From Myxococcales bacterium (lineage in GTDB: Bacteria > Myxococcota_A > Bradymonadia > UBA7976 > UBA1532): 64,000 bases of DNA. Made by a program: the position numbers and the translations under genes. Location: assembly GCA_020633555.1 (NCBI GenBank), contig JACKDL010000003.1:62001-126000 (forward strand), written 5' to 3'. Shown piece by piece: positions 28,693-39,039 of the stretch; position 1 is the first letter of the stretch; each line of letters starts with the position of its first letter. The notes under the pieces are model-generated. The model searched no databases and was not told the origin of the DNA. It was given only the letters and a program-made list of their open reading frames with translations.

Positions 28693-29981
28693 GCGGCGAC
28701 ACCGTCCTCAGCCAGCAGGTCCGGCGCTTCCTGCAAGGCCGCGCCCAGGCCGGCGAGCGCCTGCTGGCGGTCATCCGCCTGATGGTGCTGGCCCTGGCGG
28801 GCGTGCGGCTGGGCTTCGTCATGGACGAGCGCATCATCCGCGAGAGCACCCAGGCGGTGTTCACCTACTTCGCCTGGGGCCTGGCCACCGTGGGCGCCCT
28901 GGTGCTCACCGCCCTGATCACCCGGGACCTGGCCCGGCGCGCCGTGCCCTGGCTCTCCGCCGCCGCCGATCCCGCCGCCGTCATCGCCATCCTGCTGCCC
29001 AGCGTGCTGTGGCCCCAGCCGGGCGTGCGGGCGCTGATCTACGAGCCCGACGGCTACATCTTCCTGGCCAGCACCGCCGCCCTGGGCCTGCGCCTCCGCT
29101 GGGGTCCCGCCCTGCTGGGGGCCGCCGCCAACGGGCTGGGCTTCTTCGGCTTGCTGTGGCTGGACACCGAGCTGAACCAGCGCGGCGCCATCGAGGGCGA
29201 CACGGCCATGGCCGCCATCGTCTTCACCGCCACCGCCGCCGTGGCCGTGGCCAGCACCGCCTGGACCCGCCGGCTGGTGGCCCACGGCGCCCAAGCCGCC
29301 CTGCTGGCGCAGCGGGGCAAGGAGGCCCTCGGCCGGCTGGTGGCGCCCGAGGTGGTGGCCCAGGCCCTGGCGGGCGAGGCCCTGGTGCCCCGCCGCCGCC
29401 TGGCAGCGGTCTTGTTCAGCGATCTCCGAGGCTTCACGGCCTACGCCGAGCAGGCTGATCCGGCCTCGCTCGTGGCCGAGCTCAACGGCTACCTGAGCGC
29501 CATGGTGCGGGTGGTGGAGCGCCACGGCGGGCACATCGACAAGTTCATCGGCGACGCGATCATGGCGGTGTTCCACGACGAGGCGCAGCCCGACCGGGCC
29601 GCCGCCGCCGCCCTGGCCTGCGGCCGAGCCATGAGCGTGGCCCTGGCCGGCCACAACGACGCCCGCGCCGCCGCCGGGCTGCCCCCGCTGGCCCACGGCA
29701 TCGGCATCCACGTGGGCCCGGTGATCTCGGGGCCCGTGGGCAGCGCCGACCGGGTGCAGGTGACGGTGACGGGGCGCACGGTGAACCTGGCCAGCCGGCT
29801 CGAGGCCGCCACCAAGCGCCACGCGGGCATCGAGGGCATCTGCTCCAGCGACGTGGTGGACGCGGCCCGCTGGGCCGATGGGGCGTCCCAGCTCAGCGAT
29901 CTGGTGGCGTTGGGCGAGGTGGCCCTGCGCGGGGCCGATCCCCTGACCGCATACGGCTGGCCGTCGGTCAGCCCGCGCTGA
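28689..29981 (+). CDS. Membrane-bound class III adenylate/guanylate cyclase
   Basis: 430 residues from GTG 28689, overlapping the previous stop (GTGA). About six membrane helices (residues 25-195) precede the catalytic domain (about 235-425). Catalytic features visible are the metal-binding Asp in AVLFSDLRGFTAY, substrate Lys and second metal Asp in HIDKFIGDAIMAVF, GIGIHVGPVISGPVG, and the transition-state Asn/Arg in GRTVNLASRLE. The Lys favours adenine over guanine, so cAMP is the likely product (inference). Coupling to a membrane spermidine-synthase-like protein is unusual. Confidence 0.9.
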   Translation: MSGDTVLSQQVRRFLQGRAQAGERLLAVIRLMVLALAGVRLGFVMDERIIRESTQAVFTYFAWGLATVGALVLTALITRDLARRAVPWLSAAADPAAVIAILLPSVLWPQPGVRALIYEPDGYIFLASTAALGLRLRWGPALLGAAANGLGFFGLLWLDTELNQRGAIEGDTAMAAIVFTATAAVAVASTAWTRRLVAHGAQAALLAQRGKEALGRLVAPEVVAQALAGEALVPRRRLAAVLFSDLRGFTAYAEQADPASLVAELNGYLSAMVRVVERHGGHIDKFIGDAIMAVFHDEAQPDRAAAAALACGRAMSVALAGHNDARAAAGLPPLAHGIGIHVGPVISGPVGSADRVQVTVTGRTVNLASRLEAATKRHAGIEGICSSDVVDAARWADGASQLSDLVALGEVALRGADPLTAYGWPSVSPR

Positions 29982-29990
29982 TCCCGCGCC

Positions 29991-31805
29991 TCACGGGGCG
30001 CTGGCCGGGGCCGCGCCCGAAGCCGGGGCGCCAGCGGGCGTGCTGCCCGGCGCCGCGCTGCCGGAGGCAGCGGGCGGCCCCGCCTTCAGCGCCTGGCGCC
30101 GGGTGTTGGCCTCGACCAGCAGGCGGTACGCCGCCTTGTGGCCCGGCTGCCGGCGGATGATGGCGTGCATGATGTCTTCGGCCTCGGCATACAGCCCGCG
30201 GTCAAAGGCCATCTGGCCCTTCCGCATCAGCTCGGCCACCGGCAGATCCGCCTCGATGGGTGCCCGGAAGGGGCGGGTCGCCGCGTCATCCACGGCGCCG
30301 TCGCCGGCGTCGACGCCCGCATCGGTGGGGGCCCCGCCGTCGGCCAGCGCGGCGGCCGACACGGGGGTGGGCAGCGGCGGCGCCGAGACCACCGGGCGGG
30401 TGGGCTGGGGCTTGGGCCGGGTGCGCATGCGGTACAGCACGACCCCACCGATGACCACGAAGAACACCGACAGGTTCAGGGCGAGCTGGCTGACCACCGC
30501 CCGCCGCCGGTGCCGCAGCGAGGGCGCCTGCCGCTGGCCCGCCCGGATGGCCTTCGCGCCAAACCACGCGTCCACCACCGAGGCCCCCCACGGGAGCACC
30601 AGCAGCGCCCCCAGCGCGTACCAGCCGGCCCGCTCGAACTGGCCGTTGTAGACCTGCCCCATGCCTGGCAGCACCAGGCTGAGCAGCGCCGCCTGACCCG
30701 GGCTGTGATCCGCCGTCGCCCGGCGCGCGGAGCGCGGCCCCTGCTGCGGTGGGGGCGGCCGGCGGCGGGCTCGGCTGGACGGCGGCTCGTGCACGCCCCC
30801 CACGCTCGGCCGGGCCAGCCGGCTCTGCGGCGGGTTCTCGCGCAGCGCCCCGAAGGGATCGCTCTCGCTGCCGGGGATGGGCTCGTCGGTCAGCGTGTCG
30901 GGCGCCCGCGAGCCCACCGGAGGGTGGCTGTGGGTGCTCAGCCGCACCGGCCGGGGCATGGAGCCCGTCTCGGTGGCCTTGGGCGCCGGGGGCTCCATGC
31001 GGAACAGCAGCGGCCCCGACTCGCTGGAGAAGCCCGAGGTCTCCAGGGGCGCGTGGGCCGGCAGCGGCGCCGACTCCGACGGCGGGGGCGCCACCAGGGG
31101 CGGCGGCCGATCCACCATGGGCAGGCGCGGCACGGTCTGGCGCCGGTCGTCGCCGGCCTCCACCGAGAAGGGATCCAGAGGCATCGGGCCCGACGCGGCC
31201 CGCCCCGCGGGCGCGGCGCCCAGGGTCGCCGCCGGCAAGGGCGCGGGCGGCGCGTCGAAGCTGCCGAACACCCGGGTGCTGTGTCCCTCGGGCGTGGCCA
31301 CCTGCTCGGCGGTGTCGGGCGGCTCGGGGAGCGCCGGCTCGGTGGCCAGCGCGGCCTTGCGGCGGGCCACCGCGTCGTCCAGGGCCGCCTGCAGGTCGCC
31401 GCTGGCGAAGGCCGCCGTCTGGTGGGGGCGCGCGTCACGGCCCTGGCCCAGCGCCATGCGCGCCAGATCCAGCACCTCGGGGTCCTCGTCCGCGCCGGCC
31501 TGGGCGATGAGCCCCGCCACCGACGCGCCCACCAGGGTGCCGGACGCCGTGCTCGCCTGGCCATCGTCGCCCAGCAGCAGGTGGGCCTCGGCCCCCAGGC
31601 TGGTGCAGACGCTCACCAGCTCCTGGGCCTCGCCGTGGGGCAGATCCTGCGCGATGACCACCGGGCCGCGGGCCAGCCGCGCCTCCAGGTCGTCGATGTC
31701 GTGCCCCACCAGGGGCGCGATCATCGCCGCCGCCTGGCCGGGATCACCCGCCACACGGATCCGTACGCCGAAACCGGCCTTGCTCTGAGGTGTGTCCGCC
31801 GCCAT
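29991..31805 (-). CDS. Hypothetical membrane protein with TM2-like segment and TPR-like C-terminus
   Basis: 604 residues from ATG 31805 (MAADTPQSK); an upstream in-frame ATG at 31826 adds seven residues and cannot be excluded. The N-terminal ~80 residues (VRIRVAGDPGQAAAMIAPLVG and PHGEAQELVSVCTSLGAEAHLL) look like a small alpha/beta domain resembling the L7/L12-ClpS-like fold. Then comes a long Pro/Ser-rich disordered region (about 130-370). Next are two membrane helices with PGMGQVYNGQFERAGW, a TM2-domain-like pattern, and a third helix at about 455-475. A TPR-like pair of helices (DRGLYAEAEDIMHAIIRRQPGHKAAYRLL) and an Ala/Pro tail finish the protein. Similar long cytosolic-membrane hybrids occur in myxobacteria. 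Function unknown. Confidence 0.62.
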   Translation of the reverse strand: MAADTPQSKAGFGVRIRVAGDPGQAAAMIAPLVGHDIDDLEARLARGPVVIAQDLPHGEAQELVSVCTSLGAEAHLLLGDDGQASTASGTLVGASVAGLIAQAGADEDPEVLDLARMALGQGRDARPHQTAAFASGDLQAALDDAVARRKAALATEPALPEPPDTAEQVATPEGHSTRVFGSFDAPPAPLPAATLGAAPAGRAASGPMPLDPFSVEAGDDRRQTVPRLPMVDRPPPLVAPPPSESAPLPAHAPLETSGFSSESGPLLFRMEPPAPKATETGSMPRPVRLSTHSHPPVGSRAPDTLTDEPIPGSESDPFGALRENPPQSRLARPSVGGVHEPPSSRARRRPPPPQQGPRSARRATADHSPGQAALLSLVLPGMGQVYNGQFERAGWYALGALLVLPWGASVVDAWFGAKAIRAGQRQAPSLRHRRRAVVSQLALNLSVFFVVIGGVVLYRMRTRPKPQPTRPVVSAPPLPTPVSAAALADGGAPTDAGVDAGDGAVDDAATRPFRAPIEADLPVAELMRKGQMAFDRGLYAEAEDIMHAIIRRQPGHKAAYRLLVEANTRRQALKAGPPAASGSAAPGSTPAGAPASGAAPASAP

Positions 31806-31888
31806 CGCCCCGCGATGATACGGCATCCCCGCGAAGCCTCAACGTTTTGCAGATCACACCCGCGAGGCATCCCGGGGCCCGGCAGAGG

Positions 31889-33073
31889 TCAGCCGGCGAG
31901 CAGCGCGTCGTCCTCGAGCTGATCCGTCGACCGCAGCCCGAAGTACCGATCCAGCCCCACCCGGGCGTAGTGCGCCTCCACCCGCGGCGTGAGCAGCCCG
32001 ATGGCCTTCAGGTTGGGCACCAGCCGCTGGAACATCACCTGCCGGAAGGTCTGCATGCCGGGCGCCTGGTTCATGATCTGGTTCCAGGTGCGCCGCGACA
32101 TGCAGTGGGCGAAGGCCTCGTCGTACAGCTCGTGGGCCAGGAACCGATCGCGCATCAGCAGCACCACCTCGAAGGCCCAGTCCTCGCGCTCCCGGCGCTC
32201 GGCCTCGCTCAGCTCGTGGGTGTACAGGCGCTGCAACGACAGGATGCCATAGCGCACGTGGCGCGCCTCGTCGTGGATCACCCGCCGCAGGAGCTCCTTC
32301 AGCAGGGGCTCGGCGGTCATCTTGTGCAGCGTGCCGAAGGCCCCCAGCGCCAGCCCCTCCACCAGGATCTGCATGCCCAGGAACTTCATGTCCCAGCGGC
32401 CGTCGGTCATCAGCCCGTCGATGATGGTGTAGAGGTTGTCGTTGATGGTGTAGCGGTGCTCGAGCTTGGTCTCCAGGTAGCGCTGGAACACCTCGACGTG
32501 GCGCGCCTCGTCCATCACCTGGGTGGCCCCATAGAACTTGCCGTCCATGCTGGGGGTGGCCTCGGTGACCTGGGCCGACGCCATCAGCGCGCCCTGCTCG
32601 CCGTGCAGGAACTGGCTGAGCATCCAGGCGGTGACCTTGTGGCGCAGGCCCATGCGGGTGCGCGCCTCCAGGGGCCCGGTGTGCTGCTCGATGAGGTCCC
32701 ACGGCAGGAACCCCGCCTCGATGAGCGGCACCTCGGGGTCCAGGGGGTCCACGCTCGTCTGCCAGGGCAGATCGGTGGAGCCGTTCCATTGCAGGCGCTT
32801 GGCCTTCTCGTACAGCGCGGCGAGCTGCGGATCGTCCTTCGGGTAGTCGAAGTCGAACCAGGCGCTGTGGTGAGCGGGCATGGCCACCGGCCCGCGCCGC
32901 CCGCGCCGCAGGAACAGCCCGCGGAAGGCCGCCGGCCCCAGCCGCGCCATCACCTGCGGGTTGTGCACGCTCAGCAGGGTCTCGACGTGATCCGCCCACG
33001 CCTCCACCCGTCGCCGCACGGGCAGCGGGAGCTTGAGCACCACGTCGTCCAACCGCGATCCCGTGTGTTGCAT
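31889..33073 (-). CDS. Ferritin-like diiron protein, probable oxygenase/desaturase class
   Basis: 394 residues, with GGAGG about 10 bases before the ATG. The central helical bundle (about residues 130-290) carries the six-ligand diiron set: Glu in FLHGEQGAL, Glu-x-x-His in QVMDEARHVEVF, Glu in QILVEGLALGAF and Glu-x-x-His in RVIHDEARHVRYG. This two-fold E + E-x-x-H pattern is shared by R2-like proteins, acyl-ACP desaturases and AurF-type N-oxygenases. The substrate is unknown. The N-terminal ~120 and C-terminal ~100 residues are extra. It diverges from the ArsA-like operon across a short region with a perfect inverted repeat, so the two may be co-regulated. Confidence 0.82.
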   Translation of the reverse strand: MQHTGSRLDDVVLKLPLPVRRRVEAWADHVETLLSVHNPQVMARLGPAAFRGLFLRRGRRGPVAMPAHHSAWFDFDYPKDDPQLAALYEKAKRLQWNGSTDLPWQTSVDPLDPEVPLIEAGFLPWDLIEQHTGPLEARTRMGLRHKVTAWMLSQFLHGEQGALMASAQVTEATPSMDGKFYGATQVMDEARHVEVFQRYLETKLEHRYTINDNLYTIIDGLMTDGRWDMKFLGMQILVEGLALGAFGTLHKMTAEPLLKELLRRVIHDEARHVRYGILSLQRLYTHELSEAERREREDWAFEVVLLMRDRFLAHELYDEAFAHCMSRRTWNQIMNQAPGMQTFRQVMFQRLVPNLKAIGLLTPRVEAHYARVGLDRYFGLRSTDQLEDDALLAG

Positions 33074-33111
33074 CCGAGCGACCCTCCAGGCATCCCCCTG
33101 GGTGGACTTTA

Positions 33112-33127
33112 TCGACTCCCGAGTCGA
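33112..33127. promoter_or_regulatory. Perfect inverted repeat between divergent genes (candidate operator)
   Basis: TCGACTC-CC-GAGTCGA is a perfect 7-bp inverted repeat with a 2-base centre. It is 39 bases from the diiron-gene start and about 71 bases from the ArsA-like gene start. A -10-like TATAGT lies at 33163-33168 on the + strand. The size and placement fit a dimeric repressor or activator site serving both directions; no regulator gene is adjacent. Confidence 0.45.
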
Positions 33128-33198
33128 GACTTCCAGCGGGGCGCACCGCCGCGGGGCGGTGGTATAGTCCTCAGCCCACCGTGGAGGAGCCTGGCGCC

Positions 33199-34113
33199 GT
33201 GCGCTTCCTGGACCGTCGCATCCACCTGATCACCGGCAAAGGCGGGGTGGGCCGCACCACCGTCACCGCCGCCTTGGCGAAGGCCAGCGCCCGGCACGGC
33301 CGGCGCACCCTCGTGCTGGAGATCGGCGATCCCGAGGGAGGCTACTCGCAGCTCGGGCGGCTGTTCGGGCACGACCAGCTCAGCGAGACCCCGGTGCGGG
33401 TGGCGCCCAACCTGGATCTGGCGCACCTGTGGGCGCCCATCGGCCACGAGGGCTTCCTGCGCTCGGTGCTGCCCGGCGGGCCGCTCATCGGCAGCGCGCT
33501 GAAGTCGAAGGCCCTGCGGAAGTTCCTGAACGCCGCGCCCTCGTTCCACGAGATGGGGGTCTTCTACCACCTGCTCATGCGCCTGGAGGAGGTCGCCCCC
33601 GGCGGCGGGCCCGCCCACGAGGTGATCATCATCGACATGCCCGCCACCGGCCACGCCCTGGCGCTCACGGGCCTGCCCGACCTGCTGCTGGGGCTGATCC
33701 CCCGCGGGCCCATCGCGAAGGCGCTGCGGCGGGGCCAGGCCTTCATGAACGACCCCGCCAAGGCCGCTGCCTGGGTGGTCACCCTGCCCGAGAAGCTGCC
33801 CGTCACCGAGTCGCTGGAGCTGCTCGAGGGGCTGGCCGCCACCCGCATGCCCGCCGGGGGGCTCATCTTGAACCGGTTCCCCCACGACCCCTTCGACGCC
33901 GACGAGCGGGCCGCGCTGGACGCCTTCATGGCCCGGCAGCCCGTGCACGGCGGCCTGGCCCTGAAGCGCATCGACCAGGCCCAGGGCGCCGCCGATCGGC
34001 TGCGAGCCAGCACCGAGCTGCCCATCGTCACGCTGCCCGAGGTGTGGGTGGACGATCCCGTGCCCGTGCTCGAGCAGGCGCTGCACGGCGCCATGGCGGG
34101 GGGTGCCCGATGA
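33199..34113 (+). CDS. ArsA/Get3-family ATPase, subunit 1 (P-loop Lys replaced by Arg)
   Basis: 304 residues from GTG 33199, chosen because GGAGGAG lies 8-10 bases upstream; a longer GTG start at 33181 would place that site inside the gene. The deviant Walker A is GKGGVGRTT: the ArsA/MinD signature Lys is kept (residue 14) but the P-loop Lys is Arg (residue 19). VLEIGDPEGG and IIIDMPATGHALAL follow, matching the ArsA switch motif D-x-P-x-T-G-H. There is no second ATPase half, so it must pair. It overlaps a second ArsA-like gene by 4 bases (ATGA), whose P-loop has the opposite substitution. ArsA/Get3 ATPases pump oxyanions with ArsB or chaperone tail-anchored proteins. No arsB or ars regulator is present, so a chaperone-like role is more likely. 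Confidence 0.82.
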   Translation: MRFLDRRIHLITGKGGVGRTTVTAALAKASARHGRRTLVLEIGDPEGGYSQLGRLFGHDQLSETPVRVAPNLDLAHLWAPIGHEGFLRSVLPGGPLIGSALKSKALRKFLNAAPSFHEMGVFYHLLMRLEEVAPGGGPAHEVIIIDMPATGHALALTGLPDLLLGLIPRGPIAKALRRGQAFMNDPAKAAAWVVTLPEKLPVTESLELLEGLAATRMPAGGLILNRFPHDPFDADERAALDAFMARQPVHGGLALKRIDQAQGAADRLRASTELPIVTLPEVWVDDPVPVLEQALHGAMAGGAR

Positions 34114-35252
34114 GCGCCGCCCCCGCCTCGCCCGGCGCGTTGCTTCAGCGCTGCAAGGTCATCGTGTGCTGCGGCGCCGGCGGCGTGGGCAAGACCACCG
34201 TCAGCGCCAGCCTGGCCCTGGCTGCCGCCCGGCAGGGCAAGCGGGTGCTGGTGGTCACCATCGATCCCAGCAAGCGCTTGGCCGAGGCCCTGGGCGTCGA
34301 CCGCAACCCGCCGGAGCCCGTGGCGCTGCACCCCGAGCGCCTGGCGGCCCTGGGCATCGCCGCGCCGGGCAGCCTTTCGGCCTGGATGCTGGATCCTCAG
34401 CGGGTCAGCGACGAGGTGGTGCACGCCCAGTCGCGCACCCCCGAGGAGGCCGCCCGGCTGCTGGCCAACCCCATCTACCGCAACGTGTCGGCCATGGTGG
34501 CGGGCATGCAGGAGTACACGGCGGTCGAGGCCATGCACAGCTTCGTCCTCGACGACCGCTACGACCTGGTGGTGCTGGACACCCCGCCCAGCCGCAACGC
34601 GCTGCGCTTCCTCGACGCCCCTGAGCGCGTGGGCGCCTTCCTCGACAAGCGCATCTTCAACCTCTTCGTGCCGGGCGAGGGCAGCGTCATCCGCCGGGTG
34701 GCCAGCAAGATGCTCGAGAAGGTCATGGACGTGGCCTTCGGCGAGGACACTCGCCGCGATCTGCAGGTTTTCTTTGAGCTTTTCAGCCAAATCCTGGGGC
34801 ACCTGAACACCAACCAGCACGACATGCAGGGCTTCTTCCGCAGCGAGGCGGTGAGCTTCCTGCTGGTGACCTCGCCCGATCGCGAGGCGGTGCAGGAGGC
34901 CTTCTTCTTCGAGAAGAAGACCCGCGAGGAGCTGGGCCTGGACCTGGGCGGCTACGTGCTCAACCGCAGCCTGGCCTGGTCGGCCGAGCTGCCCATGCCC
35001 GCCGCCGTCCGACGGCCGGCGGACGCCTCACCCGCGCTGGCGAGCGCGCTCCACCGCCTGGCGCCCCTGGCCCAGGCCGAGGCCCAGCTCGCCCGGACCC
35101 ACGCCGATCTGGCCCGCGAGCTGCGCCAGCGGGCGGGCACCGGCGGCTTTGCCTGGGTGCTGCCCCGCCTGCCCGACGGCGCCGGCGCCTTGGAGGCCCT
35201 GAGCGGGCTGGCCGACGCCCTCATCGATCCCGACACCCGCCCGGAGGCCTGA
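34110..35252 (+). CDS. ArsA/Get3-family ATPase, subunit 2 (signature Lys replaced by Ala)
   Basis: 380 residues. The nucleotide site is CCGAGGVGKTT: P-loop Lys 28 is present but the ArsA/MinD signature Lys is Ala 23. TIDPSKRLAEALG, a Get3/ArsA block, follows, then LVVLDTPPSRNALRFLDAP and a helical insertion (about 155-260) of the size seen in client-binding domains. Together with the preceding subunit it looks like a heterodimer in which one composite site is competent (inference). It is flanked by ATGA/TGATG overlaps on both sides, giving a tight operon with a thioredoxin-like lipoprotein and a MESH1-like hydrolase. The C-terminal ~100 residues form additional helices of unknown role. Confidence 0.85.
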   Translation: MSAAPASPGALLQRCKVIVCCGAGGVGKTTVSASLALAAARQGKRVLVVTIDPSKRLAEALGVDRNPPEPVALHPERLAALGIAAPGSLSAWMLDPQRVSDEVVHAQSRTPEEAARLLANPIYRNVSAMVAGMQEYTAVEAMHSFVLDDRYDLVVLDTPPSRNALRFLDAPERVGAFLDKRIFNLFVPGEGSVIRRVASKMLEKVMDVAFGEDTRRDLQVFFELFSQILGHLNTNQHDMQGFFRSEAVSFLLVTSPDREAVQEAFFFEKKTREELGLDLGGYVLNRSLAWSAELPMPAAVRRPADASPALASALHRLAPLAQAEAQLARTHADLARELRQRAGTGGFAWVLPRLPDGAGALEALSGLADALIDPDTRPEA

Positions 35253-35851
35253 TGCGCCACCTGCTGCTCCTGCTCGCCGCCCTGGCCCTGGCCGCCTGCC
35301 AGCGCCCCCAGAACGAGGGCGGCGCCGACAAGGCCCCCGCCAGCCAGGCCGCCGCCAGCCAGGCCGCCAGCGCGGCCGCGCCCCCCAGCCAGGCCGCCAG
35401 CCAGGCCGCCCAGACCGCCAAGGCCGACGCCCACGGCGGCCACGGCGGCGGCCGCCCCGACATCAAGTGGGCCGGCCCCATCCCCTGGAAGGCCTACGAC
35501 GAGGGCCTGGCCGAGGCGAAGGCCAGCGGCAAGGCCGTGTGCCTGGTGCTCTACGCCGACTGGTGCCCCCGCTGCCGCGAGCTGGCCCCGGTGTTCGCCC
35601 AGGACGACGTGGTGCAGGCCAGCGAGGGCCTGGTGATGGTGCGCGCCGACTCCGACGACAAGCAGCCCTGGATGGATCGCTACGCCCACCTGGGCAGCTA
35701 CGTGCCCCGGGTGTTCTTCCTGGATCCCAACGGCACGGTGATGAGCGACGTCACCGCCAGCCACCCGCGCTACCCCTACTTCTACCCCGCGGGCCAGCAG
35801 GCCCTGCTGGTGGCGAACATGGGCAAGGCCAAAGCGGCGGTGGCGAAGTGA
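35252..35851 (+). CDS. Thioredoxin-fold lipoprotein
   Basis: 199 residues, ATG overlapping the previous stop (TGATG). The lipoprotein signal MRHLLLLLAALALAAC is followed by a 45-residue Ser/Ala/Gln-rich tether with A-S-Q-A-A repeats and a His/Gly patch (HGGHGGG). The thioredoxin domain (about 75-190) has the redox motif YADWCPRCRELAP, then VPRVFFLDPNG with the cis-Pro. It resembles Thioredoxin_7/DsbD-gamma-like proteins. It should act as a disulfide reductase or isomerase on the periplasmic face. It lies inside the ArsA-like operon; a functional link is unproven. Confidence 0.85.
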   Translation: MRHLLLLLAALALAACQRPQNEGGADKAPASQAAASQAASAAAPPSQAASQAAQTAKADAHGGHGGGRPDIKWAGPIPWKAYDEGLAEAKASGKAVCLVLYADWCPRCRELAPVFAQDDVVQASEGLVMVRADSDDKQPWMDRYAHLGSYVPRVFFLDPNGTVMSDVTASHPRYPYFYPAGQQALLVANMGKAKAAVAK

Positions 35852-36396
35852 GCGCCCGGCTGCTCGCGGCCGTGCAGTGGGCCGCCCAGATGCACAAGGA
35901 CCAGCGCCGCAAGGGCCGCACGGCGACCCCCTACGTGAACCACTGCGTCACCGTGGCCGAGTTGCTGGCGCGGGTGGGCGGCGTCACCGACGAGGACGTG
36001 CTCATCGGCGCCGTGCTCCACGACATCGTCGAGGACACCCACGCCACCCTCGAGGACGTGGCGGCCCGCTTCGGCCCCACGGTGGCGGGCTACGTGGCCG
36101 AGGTCAGCGACGACAAGGATCTGGCCAAAGCCGAGCGCAAGCGCCAGCAGGTGCTGAAGGCGCCGGGCAAGAGCGTGGGCGCCAAGCTCATCAAGATCGG
36201 CGACAAGACCAGCAACGTGGGCGATCTGGCCGACGATCCACCGCCCTGGCCCGCCGCCCGGCTGGCGGAATACATGCGCTGGGCCCGCGAGGTGGTGGCC
36301 GGCATGCGGGGCGTCAACCCGGCCCTCGAGGCCCACTTCGACGCCACCGCCGCGCGGGTGGACGCGCACCTGCAGGCCAGCGCCGAGTCGACCTGA
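35848..36396 (+). CDS. MESH1-like small alarmone hydrolase (HD-domain (p)ppGpp pyrophosphohydrolase)
   Basis: 182 residues from GTG 35848, overlapping the previous stop (GTGA). It closely follows the stand-alone HD hydrolase MESH1 in length and order: MHKDQRRKGRTATPYVNH (His 32), AVLHDIVEDTHATLEDV (His 58-Asp 59), VSDDKDLAKAERKRQQV, and AKLIKIGDKTSNVGDL (Asp 119). There is no synthetase, TGS or ACT domain. These enzymes remove the 3'-pyrophosphate of (p)ppGpp (or dephosphorylate NADPH in animals) in a Mn-dependent way. The Y-N-L-R-D segment after the last Asp is altered to S-N-V-G-D, which might affect specificity. Last gene of the ArsA-like operon. Confidence 0.9.
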   Translation: MSARLLAAVQWAAQMHKDQRRKGRTATPYVNHCVTVAELLARVGGVTDEDVLIGAVLHDIVEDTHATLEDVAARFGPTVAGYVAEVSDDKDLAKAERKRQQVLKAPGKSVGAKLIKIGDKTSNVGDLADDPPPWPAARLAEYMRWAREVVAGMRGVNPALEAHFDATAARVDAHLQASAEST

Positions 36397-36465
36397 TACA
36401 ACCAGCCCTGAAACGGGGGGCGGGCGCGAACCATCCTTGAGCCCGTCCGGTATTTCGGAGGGCCT

Positions 36466-39038
<2,573 letters not shown>

Positions 39039-39039
<1 letters not shown>

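Noticed and set aside
33199..35252. Arsenite-efflux (ars) operon
   Set aside because: The ATPases resemble ArsA, but there is no arsB/acr3, arsC, arsD or arsR gene, and the nucleotide sites are modified. A Get3-like pair fits better.
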